Shown here piece by piece: positions 45,401-53,546 of a DNA stretch of 64,000 bases (positions are counted from its first letter, which is position 1; each line of letters opens with the position of its first letter). The translations under genes and the position numbers were made by a program. The DNA is from Clarkia xantiana subsp. parviflora (taxonomy: Eukaryota; Streptophyta; Magnoliopsida; Myrtales; Onagraceae): the NCBI GenBank assembly GCA_036873135.1, contig JAPTYO010000003.1:31004763-31068762 (forward strand). Reading direction: 5' to 3'. The notes under the pieces were generated by a model. It was not told where the DNA came from, ran no database searches, and saw only the letters and a list, made by a program, of their open reading frames with translations.

Positions 45401-46927
45401 TAAAACAAGTTTTCACTTACCTTATCTTGAAACAAGGTTTAGTGGCATTATTAATTTTTACTAACACTACTATAAATGATAAGTTATTGTCGCTAAAGGT
45501 TTTACCGACGGAAGTTCTACTTTTGGTGACATAATCTAAAAATTCATACTATTGTACTGGTGCTAGTTGGTAGGTTTCAAATTTAACTAATTACTTACCC
45601 TGTAGATGCGACTTTCATAGATATAATACTTCCCTTTTGAAGGATCGGTTATCGGTTCGAGAATTTCATCAACGGGTATATGTTGGGTCACGCTTATGAA
45701 TCCCGGGCACAATGTGTTGAAGCAAGAAGATTGAGAAGTCTGTTTGAATGACAGGAAAATCCAATATCGTCAAAATCGTTAGTAATATTTTCTAACAAGA
45801 GTACGTAGTAGACAAATAATCGATCGATGTTACTGCTATACGTAGGAGCATAGCAATTACCCTAGTTGATATGAAGCCTCGAGTTCGGTCGTCGCCATAA
45901 AGATCTGGATTTACCTAATCAATGAGAATGTATATATTGGTATATTTTGAACAATTACGTATAGTTCGATAATTGGTATGTAAAGAAAAAAAAACGCACC
46001 ATTGATCCGACTTGAATCGCATCCGGTCCATTACCCACTTCCATTCGAGCCTGACTGTATTGAGAAGCTTCGGTATATGGCTTTTCGACACTGAGCCTCA
46101 TTCCGCCACCATTATACTTCTTCGATCCGTCGTTTGCTCTAAGTACAACATGCTGCATATAAATAAAAACTTCATAATCGAATAATGAACAAATTAGACA
46201 ATTTCGTAAACAGGCTTACGTGAAGGCCCGGTTTTTCGGCGGTGGAGGGTTTGTAACCATAGTTTGATGAGAACAATTTAGATTGGTGCAATTTGGCTCG
46301 GATAAGATCGTCTTTCGTGATCCTTCTTATAGGAACGGTACCAAACGGACAATCCAATCTCTGGGGCTCTATACTAACCACTTCATGATCGGTCGAGTTA
46401 TCGTCGATTCTCACCCGTATAGTTTTAGGGGAGAATTTAGGCTTCATCTGCTTAAAAAATTGATAGCCTTAGTCTAAAAAATGCAATTGAAAAACATCTA
46501 ATAAACCATACTATTAGATTAAGGGACTTTAGCGACAGGAAAAAAAAGTCACTAAAAGTGTTTGTGAACCGACCTGGAAATGATAACTGTGGTTTTTAAG
46601 AAGCGGGTGATCAAATGCAGGTTGTTTGTAAAAATCTACACAAGCATAAACATCTCCATGTTTTGTCTGTATTTCACCAAACAATCAATGCAAAAAAAAA
46701 ACCATTATTAACTTAGAGTTTTTAATTGAAAATAAAATCTTAAAAAAAATTCAAAAACAATTTATGTGTACCCGAATGGTTTTAACGGCGGGTTTATTGA
46801 GACTCTTTAGTTGCTGCTCTATCGCAAAATCTTCTTCTATAGTTAGTACCGTCACTTGAGACTTAACTTGGTGTACAAGTAAAGAAACAAAGACAAGAAT
46901 CGAGGCATGTCCCGCCTTTAGATACAT
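39444..46927 (-). CDS. Neprosin-domain protein (DUF239/DUF4409)
   Basis: Seven exons give 400 residues: 46927-46772, 46666-46574, 46447-46220, 46152-46000, 45914-45861, 45739-45599 and 39821-39444, all phase-compatible. Residues 1-24 look like a signal peptide (ASILVFVSLLVHQVKS). The DUF4409 propeptide follows with CVDFYKQPAFDHPLLKNH and CPFGTVPIRR. The C-terminal Neprosin domain has PDLYGDDRTRGF, CFNTLCPGFISV, GNWWLELG, GFWPQQLFTGL and a Gly-rich end. Neprosins are secreted glutamic peptidases that cut after proline, known from pitcher-plant fluid; many plant paralogues are uncharacterised. The last intron is 5.8 kb because it holds a Copia element and a TRIM relic, both on the same strand or adjacent. 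Splicing could still work, but expression may suffer. I chose the ATG at 46927 for the signal peptide. Confidence 0.85.
40129..40342 (-). repeat. Copia element B, 3' LTR
   Basis: 214 bp. The polyprotein stop lies 12 bases inside this LTR. A purine-rich tract (GAGGAGGAAGAAATGAAGA on the minus strand) precedes it. Confidence 0.93.
40330..44910 (-). CDS. Copia gag-pol polyprotein, intact
   Basis: One open frame of 1526 residues from ATG 44910 (MARPPPPPPPAPGVP); the few codons upstream lack an ATG. In order: UBN2-type gag; zinc knuckle CTYCGKKGHTEDRC; aspartic protease WIIDSGATHHMT; GAG-pre-integrase LWHKRLGHLS; integrase with HLDVWGPYC, DYSRTTWVY, SDNGTEF and NTPQQNGVVERKHR; reverse transcriptase with the IGCKWVYRVKYKADG start, LDVNNAFLQGDL and the catalytic YVDDILIT; RNase H with YCDSDWASC, SSAESEYRAM and HERTKHIEIDCHF. 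All catalytic signatures are preserved, and no stop or frameshift was seen. It makes virus-like particles and the enzymes for copying and integration. It sits in the Neprosin intron in the same orientation as the host gene. Confidence 0.95.
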   Translation of the reverse strand: MARPPPPPPPAPGVPLGTTWPRLGPDRLPELSSEDKLYLHPADTPGAVLIGYQLTGCDNYQIWVRDLTDALVAKNKLCFVDGSCLRESIPVEQQFRWDRCNAIVKGWLRSSVTKELSRGLVYIPTAAGIWKELRERFNKIDGTRFFHLSREIYHARQGNSSISDYFCRMKDLWDELAVVENNSLCPNCITSPQVIANKDKQQLVQFLVGLNETYSHVRTNLLMMHPLPTLNFSYSVLMQEESQRVVVNNTADDFGEGHIMYAGTGFHPGDAAGLYVNSNGRGGGFPNKGGGSYGKSNSISGSSSVGSSTKERRVFICTYCGKKGHTEDRCWQKKAGVPATFKQKLGSNIVNSNAATFVDESSASQYPVYETPMQQLSIQPQQQHSDFGSCSNTHQFTSQQLNQMVQLYFEHQQREGNKDAHVNMAGMLFCGSINATSENVWIIDSGATHHMTCNKHWLINLRPNDTLSKKVNLPNGNSSPVTHVGSCSLATDLVLQNVLYAPDFHFNLISVSQLCKDYGLYAVFHPDKMVFQAHSNGRIMVTGKLVDGLYICQTQKIAVAGKVPVDEKILSVQSDGVANSETLSLWHKRLGHLSVSHLGCIFQFSPDTGLCVRRCHVCPLAKQARLPFDASQSQTHVIFELVHLDVWGPYCTPTHDGYRYFLTVVDDYSRTTWVYLLRSKDEVILHLRNFIQMVHTQYSLLVKCFRSDNGTEFCNVAVRDLFTRKGIIHQTTCVNTPQQNGVVERKHRHLLEVARALKIQATVPDKYWGYCVLTACYLINLMPSSVLNNKIPFAVLTGTPADLQHLRVFGCLCFAKDLNVRDKFKPRSILGVFMGYSPTQKGYRVLNLATGGFLVSRDVLFREDVYPFSMTKEQFHNVFPRPTRREMIYDSYEGGVDINLEDLPAATEIINEGVPEVDGNSDPFINNEADDVQELHDEVVALPRRASTRVSRPPKHLQDYVLHCSTVSYANLSNSYSSFLSSLDKITEPTSFHEASNNKHWVQAMRDEIAALQDNDTWELTVLPSDKRPIGCKWVYRVKYKADGSVERYKARLVAKGYTQRAGIDFKETFSPVVKMVTVRTILSVASVKGWSLHQLDVNNAFLQGDLTEEVYMSIPQGFYDQKRNGRRLVCRLKKSLYGLKQASRQWNIKLTTSLQQLGYHQSKFDYSLFSKFADGNQVHLLVYVDDILITGSSEDMILQLKEELKSHFKLKDLGMLKYFLGLEVARSKEGIVLNQRKYALELIEDAGLLKAKAANTPMEQNIKHTSSDYDMLFKLNLEDRLLEDIEQYRRLVGRLLYLTMTRPDITYSVQHLSQFVHSPKQSHLQAAFRVIRYIKANPGQGLFFPAASDLNSMKAYCDSDWASCSISRRSVTGYVVKLGSSVLSWKSKKQVTISKSSAESEYRAMGSTVSEIIWLRGLLKELGFGLATPTKLYCDNEAAIKIAKNPMFHERTKHIEIDCHFIREKILNGVIIPEHVASKKQPADVLTKALDKHQHYELLKEFTALDLFQPQQRQEEEEMKTNVEV
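45000..45213 (-). repeat. Copia element B, 5' LTR
   Basis: 214 bp, seemingly identical to the 3' copy. It lies next to the primer-binding site and presumably supplies the element promoter. Confidence 0.93.
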
Positions 46928-47292
46928 GCGAATCTTCAGAAACAATATATTGATTCGGCAAAAAATTGTGGGAATGTACCTCTATAGAAGATCTTGACGT
47001 GAGAACTTCAATTTTTGGAGAGTTTTCTTTCCTGGGGAGATATATGGTGGTTTTAAAGTTTATACAATTTAAATAAATAAGTTGATTAGCTTTTTTTTTT
47101 TGGTAGTAGAGTTATAAGCTTTTTTATTTTTGGTAATCGAGTTGATAGGCTATTATGGTAATAATAGATTTATTGACAAGACTAGCAGTTTTTTTTTTGG
47201 TAAATAATAGTAGCAGTTTTAGATTTATAGTCTTTTTTGCCTAGAGGTTTTAGACTTTTAGTTTTTTTTAGCTTTTAGGTTTTAGACTTTTA
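46928..47292. other. Neprosin-gene upstream region
   Basis: AT-rich sequence with several T-runs and TTTTAGACTTTTAGTT repeats (47225-47300). It presumably holds the promoter. No other gene. Confidence 0.3.
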
Positions 47293-47923
47293 GTTAGTAA
47301 GAGCATTTGTCATAGTATTTTCTAGTTGCTACTTGCTAGTTACTATCGGGGACAAAGTCGGAAATTTTGTTCCGTTGATAAGAATTGAGTTAAAAGCAAA
47401 TTAGTATAAAAAAATTCAAATAAGATAAATGTAAGATTTTAACTATTAAATTAACAATAAGTACAAGTTAGGGTAAAAATTTGCATATTACAAAAGTTTA
47501 GGGGCAATTGCCCTCTCGAGTCTTGTCCCATAGTGCCTTCATCCATAGATAAATTTACTATTGTAGAGAGTTTGAAGTTATTAGTGTCATTTATTGTTAG
47601 TTCCTACTTATAATTATTAAATGAGATATTCACATTCCAATGAAAGTTTCTAATTCCACACTAAGAGTTCCTAGATCTAATATTTGTCACTAGGTGGTGA
47701 TAAGACACCACCGTGATTGCAAATATTTCTCTTTTGTCATCGAGTCGGCAGAGATGTAAAACCGTTCGTACTAGTAGTAAGTCACATTGTTACTATTCAT
47801 GTTAGTCCTGCTTTTTAATATTGTTGAAGATGATTCCACTTTTACTTTAACATATCCACTTGATGAGTTAACTATGACGGGACAGTTGATATGAAGAGGA
47901 AATCAACATTGCAATTGCTCTAA
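47293..47923. mobile_element. MITE, second copy of the family at 21958
   Basis: It begins AAGAGCATTTGTCATAGTAT and ends CAACATTGCAATTGCTCTAA, giving imperfect inverted termini (AGAGCAWTTG). It shares internal blocks with 21958-22275. No transposase. The flanking duplication is not clear, so the superfamily is unassigned. Confidence 0.45.
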
Positions 47924-48003
47924 AGGAGACTTCATGAAGAGGTCGTAATGAATATCGCTAAAGGAACATAACTCGTAGTATGCTTACTACACATTTATAA
48001 TAA

Positions 48004-48533
48004 GGTTAAGAACTTATAAACTGTTTGTAATTTGCCATATGTGGGATTTTAGTGTTTGAAGTTAAATTGTTGATATTGATTATTTGAAGTTTCAACTTTG
48101 TTGAAATTTGTTGTCTCTGTTCAAATTTGCTGTAAAATCCACAGAACTTGGTCATGTGCTTGTCACATGACCCAATAAAAATATAAATCTCAAGATTGCC
48201 ACTAGTTGTTGGCCGGAGTAGGGTGGTGGCCGGCCAGAGTAGGGTGGTGTCCGGCCGTAGTAGGGTGGTGGCCGGCCGGAGTAGGGTGGTGGCCGGCCGG
48301 AGTAGGATGGTGGTCGTAGTAAACATAAAAGTATTAGGGGCAATTTCAACATAAAAATATTAGGGGCAATTTCAACTTTTCATACCATTCTGTCAAATTT
48401 GACAGAAAAAATGGACGGAAAACCAAATTACAACAAAGTTGAAATTTCAGACTGCCAATATCAACAATTTAAACTTCAAACACCAAAATCTCACATACAA
48501 TAAACCTCAGACAGTTTATAGGTTTTCAACCCT
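48004..48533. mobile_element. MULE-like foldback element with 9-bp TSD
   Basis: It starts GGTTAAGAACTTATAAACTG and ends CAGTTTATAGGTTTTCAACCCT. Long arms pair inward (GTTGATATTGATTATTTGAA against TTTAAACTTCAAACACC and TATCAACAATTT). The 9 bases TTATAATAA flank both ends (47995-48003, 48534-48542). The centre carries a GC-rich tandem repeat (48205-48310). Related to the elements at 53685 and 54770. Confidence 0.75.
48205..48312. repeat. GC-rich tandem repeat inside the foldback element
   Basis: Five units of about 23-24 bp, GGCCGGCC(A/G)GAGTAGGGTGGT with small changes. The minus frame translates as repeated YSGRPPPYSG, an artefact of the repeat. It is G-rich on the plus strand. Confidence 0.75.
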
Positions 48534-48962
48534 TTATAATAATATTCCCTCGCTAAAATGGGCATGTAATGAATAATACATGAATAAAGTATTGATTCTA
48601 AATATATTTTTTATTTTCAAAACTCCAATATATTTTGAACGCGAGACATCTGATTAAAAGATGAAGTTCTGAACCGTTAGAGCATATTACATCATTCATA
48701 TACAAACTTAATGACCAAAAGAAACATAACAAATAAATTCAACAAAATCAACCATCATATGTTCTTACAAATTTACAAATTGATGGAAAATGGGTCTTTA
48801 AGACCTTATGCATCTTCCTAAGACAATACTAACGCTATTACTAGATAAAATCTGATACATTGGGGCAAAAAGATTACAAAGGGAGCTCGATTAAGATACC
48901 TGGACATCCATACGCATAGACAATTGGAATCAACTTAAGAAGTTGGATCAAAAATTCATCTA
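48534..48962. other. Spacer, 3' side of the RNA helicase gene
   Basis: Probable 3' UTR of the helicase gene plus AT-rich DNA. No gene recognised. Confidence 0.35.
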
Positions 48963-51900
48963 CTATTTGCGGATTTTGATTCCAGGAATATCTTTCAGAC
49001 CCATCTTCAGAGCTGTTTTTCTGAAGAGTGAAGGAGGAGTTTGCAGACCGATCGAGTCACCGAACCGTCGGGCTAGTTCCACCAATGTCGTTTTGTCTCT
49101 TCCGATTTCTCTGACCGAGTTGTAATAACCAAGCCAAGCATGGTAAGCTCCTTCTTTCACACTTGTATCAACTTTTGCAAGTGATTCCTCAACCTGCAGA
49201 AATACCGAATCACTCAAATCCGGTATGCTCGAAAATTCAAAGATGCACAAAATCACAAACCTTGATTCTGTTCTGTGGATCTATAAATGGTAAAGGGAGT
49301 TTCTCCAAAGGCAGGTCCTTGATTTCTTTCAAGAAATATTCTTCCCAAGGCGCAAGAAGTAAGATTCCTTCACCATATTTCCCTTCCCGCCCCGTTCTAC
49401 CAAGTCGGTGAATATAGTGTTCCCGATCAGAAGGAATTCCCACCTGGCCATAATTTTGATTTCATGAGACGAGATTTCAAAAAAGTTTAGTTTTTTGCTT
49501 TCATAAATGGAATAAAATAGATTTTATTCAAGCACCAGGACTAAATGGACTTCTCTTGCAGGTTTTCTATACCTGAATGACTAGTGTGACATCAGGGTAA
49601 TTCATCCCTCTTGCTGAAACGTCGGAAGTGATGAGAATCATTTGCTTTGATTGCTTAAATTCATCAGAGACACGAGTGCGGTAGAGTTGCGGTTTCCTGG
49701 AGTGTATCTCTCGCACATTCATTTTTGTTTCCCGCATAAGCAAATATAAAAGTGACGTTGACATCCCAGTCGTGCAAAAAACAATCACCTGGGTGGGAAG
49801 TTGTTTAGAATTAAGAGACCAAATAGAAAAAATCCAAATTGAGTTTAAGAAATGTTAAGAAGCTATATACCCGTAGTTATAGCAACCTTTTACCTTGTAA
49901 TCCGGTGTTCTTAAGATGTGGTCCTTTAGAAGTTGGTATATGACATGAAAATGGGTTTCGTGAGGAGCTATTATATAGGACTGCCTCACCTGCATTATGA
50001 AGATTAGAGATTTGAATTCTGGTTGCCAATTCTTATATAAAAGAAAATGTACCTCCAGATTTTGACCAGCTATTTTTATATGAGACAATCATGAAAAGAA
50101 ACTCTATCATGTCCAGTCATGAAAAGATCTTGACCAAGTATTCTTCCTTTTGAATTTTGATGCTATATAGTCCAGTCATTAGCAAAAACAGAAAAATGTA
50201 TATAATTACCTTTGTGGGAGTCTCTACACAACCCACGCCCACTGTATCGATGAAATCATGTTCTCTTTTCAGGACAAGCTGAGATACTCTTCTCACCTGC
50301 ATAATGGGAAATTATAGAAAAAATTAAAAATTGATGATTGCCAAGGCAGGATAAGAAAGGACTTAATTTTACCTCCTTTGGTACTGTTGCAGAAAATAGC
50401 AGGGACTGCCTTTCACGAGGTATAGAGTCAACTATCTTCTCCACGTCTTTACGAAAACCAAGATCAAGTAAATGATCAGCTTCATCTAAAATCAGCATTT
50501 TTAAGCCCATCAACCGCAAGGATAAGCTTGACTTATTCTCTATGTGGTCCAACAACCGACCAGGTGTTGCAACAATTATCTGCAAATTTAAGAAAAAATG
50601 CCACACTCTACATAAGAAGAAAAAAAAAACCTACAGTAAGACGAAACATGTAACTTGCATAGCAAGAACAAACCTCACAAGGTTCGGTTTCTAAAAGTTT
50701 CTGATCAACTTTATAACGTGTACCCCCAACTAGAGTCTGTACACCAATCCCTTCATGATACTTCAGTAAAGCTTTGGCTTCTGCAGCAATTTGACTAGCC
50801 AACTCTCTCGTGGGGCAAAGAATAAGAACATGTACTGGGGGCACCCGTTGATTTCTACTAGTACTTGGCTTCAAAACTGTTTCAATAGCAGGAAGCTGCA
50901 CATGTTTAAAGAAAGTTTTTCCACCACTCGAGCTAAATAACTTCAAAATTTAATTGGCAATGAAGGAAACAGAAATCTACCAGAAATGCAGCACTTTTTC
51001 CAGTCCCAGTTTTCGCTTTGACTAAAGCATCCTTGCCTATGAACCATATATCCATGAAATAATTATAATCACATTAAAATCTGAATAACAGCAATTTACA
51101 AGGTCAAATCATTTGAAGCAGATCATAGCAAGCTCACCCTCAAGGCACACTGATAGAGTCGCCTCTTGCACCCTTGTCATCTGAACATACCCAGCTAAGG
51201 ATAGAGCCTTGATAGTCAATGGTGATATGTTGCATTCATCAAATCTGCAAGCAGAGCCATAATAGTGTTATTTTAAGACAAAATTACTAGTTATCTAAAA
51301 TCCAATTTTTAGACTATAACTTAGTTCACATACATTTGATTCTTTCTAATGAAATCATTTTACTGATACACGCAAACTTATGCAAATCATCTCCATTAGC
51401 AAGCAGTGATATTTTTCAAGAAACAGGGGGGAAACTGAACCTTTTGTTCGTAAGAACGGAATCCTCGTCCATCCTGCCAGTTTCATCTTCAGCATAATTC
51501 TTCTTCTTCATCTCATACTTAAGCGTCTCAACTTCCTGAGCAAAATCACATTCATCCTCCAGACTGTTCAGTGGCACTCTCTTCTTTCTCTTTATATCAT
51601 ACTCACCCAAAGAAGCTCTACCTCCTAACTTCCCATTTTCCATCCCTCTACTGTCCCCCTTCTCTTCCTCGGGCTCTGCTCCACCCATAACTAACCTCGG
51701 CCACCTTGAACGGCTGCCCTGCACATCATTATCTTCCTCACTGTCATCACTTGAAGAATCATTACTTTTAAAGAACCGTTTCTTTCTAGGCGTTGTAATT
51801 TTCCCAGTTTTCGGGGTATCCTTCACTTTTGGAGACACACCAAATGAAGTACTATTCGAATGGTCTCTCCGAACTCTGGAATCTTTTTCACTCTCTGAAC

Positions 51901-52489
51901 TATCATTTCTTCGAAAGCTCTGAACAGAGTATTTCCTGAAACTACCGTAATTGTGAGCGCCAGCTCTAACAGGTGTCACATTATCTGCGACATTAAAGCT
52001 ACGCCCTGATTCAGATACCATTTTCCTCAAATCAATTGGCGCTCTTGATTGAATCGGCCCAGACTGTTCATATGGTCGCTGAACCGATGGAGGAGGTGGT
52101 TTCAACGGACCGTCATCTTTGTTCCACAAGTCCTCAGCTCCTTCCTTCATGAACCGATCGGCCAAGGCTTTGATTTGGTCCTTCGGGGACATTGGATCGT
52201 GCGTCCTCGACGTGTCTTGCTCTCTGTTGGGTTCACCAGCAAGGTTGGCTCGGATCTCCGATCGTATCCGAGCCTGGTAGAGCTGCTTCTCCTGGTCGAG
52301 CAGTCTCTTCTCTTTGTCTCTGGCTTTCTTCTCGTGCATGCGCTTCCACTGCCACTTGTTCAGGCCGCCGGGGAAGGTCCGGGGTCCACCGCCCATGGAG
52401 CGGACAAATTCGAGCTTCGCCAAGGTACCGGAGCATTCTAGCAGTGACGTCAATTTCCGGGAATGCTCCCGGAGAAGAAATGAAATCAT
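48963..52489 (-). CDS. DEAD-box ATP-dependent RNA helicase (RH25/26/31 group)
   Basis: Ten exons give 817 residues: 52489-51441, 51244-51138, 51036-50981, 50895-50674, 50579-50373, 50296-50210, 49989-49894, 49788-49573, 49443-49261 and 49193-48963. The first 350 residues are a charged, low-complexity extension (MGGGPRTFPGGLNKWQWKR, then SSSDDSEEDND). The core has every DEAD motif: Q-motif region FDECNISPLTIKAL, motif I AKTGTGKS, Ia PTRELA, Ib TPGRLLDH, II DEAD, III SAT, then VIVFCTT, SARGMNYPDV and HRLGRTGREGKYGEG. The C-terminus has the conserved AYHAWLGYYNSVREIGRDKTTLV block of this plant group. It unwinds RNA with ATP. Subcellular site is uncertain: the extreme N-terminus (MISFLLREHSRKLTSLL) could be an organelle-targeting peptide, or translation might start at the internal MGGGPR. 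Confidence 0.94.
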
Positions 52490-53546
52490 TGCAGCGTAAT
52501 CCGATGACTGAATCAGAATGGAATGGGGTTTAGGGTTTAAGGATGAAGAAGAAGGCGGGTCTAAGGGGACATAATGGGGATTTCAATTTTGGGCCTTATT
52601 GGGTTTATAATTGGGCTTGAAAATCGTTAGAAAAGTTAAACTGCCTGTTGCCCCTAAATTTTGTGGAGAAATCAACTTGCATCCCATGCTATTTATATAT
52701 TTCTTTTTGGCCTAGGGCAATATATTTAAACCTTGATTTAATTTAATCAAAATATCTGGAGATCCCATTCAAGCACATTTTGACATGTATACAAAAAATG
52801 TACTTAATAAAAAACGATTTGACAAATAATATTTAATCATTACTTTACTTTCAAGTATCTAAAATACGGTCTTACAAATTAGTATATCATTTTTATTTAT
52901 AATTGTATTTGCTAATCTATTAACTAACTTGTTTTTGTTATATTTTTTCTAGTAAGAACAAGTTACTTGATTGCAACACTAAACATAAATTTGAAAGTAA
53001 AAATAAATCGCAGGTGCTAATTTGCAAATCATATTATATATATAACAATTTGTTAAATCGTATTTTCTCAATTACCTAAAATATTTCAATCCTTTTTTTT
53101 TTTTGGTTTCCTTCAGTGTGTCTAATATCTAGAATAATTATCGTTCGCCCCAAGTCAATCATGTAAGGAGTGAAATGATAGTTCATAAATACGGAACAAT
53201 TTCAATTCTCATTTTCACTGTGTAGTAGTAGACTGTAGCATAGTGGTATAATACTCTACTAAATGTAGCAGTAAAAAAAACTCAAACAGAAAATCATATT
53301 AAGAGAAAAAGGAGCACGTATAAAAAATAAAGATGATAATAAGAAAGAAACACAATTTTATTCAAGAACTTTCGTTGGCCAAAAAAAAAATCAATTACTT
53401 TCAGGGGTTCAGAGGAACTAGAGTTATATGAATGGCAAATTAAACAGTCTTCAACAATTGACATGGACAAAGCACGACACAATCCCAAGAATCAGAGACG
53501 GTAGAAGAATCCTTATTCAGAATCCTTAAGATAATATCTCAGCTGC
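52490..53546. other. Intergenic spacer, nothing recognised
   Basis: It holds the helicase-gene promoter and leader (52490-52620) and the C2-gene 3' UTR, with AT-rich DNA between. No gene or repeat was supported. Confidence 0.35.

Noticed and set aside
48006..48352. Repeated proline/tyrosine-rich minus-strand peptide
   Set aside because: Translation artefact of the 23-24-bp GC-rich tandem repeat inside a foldback element.
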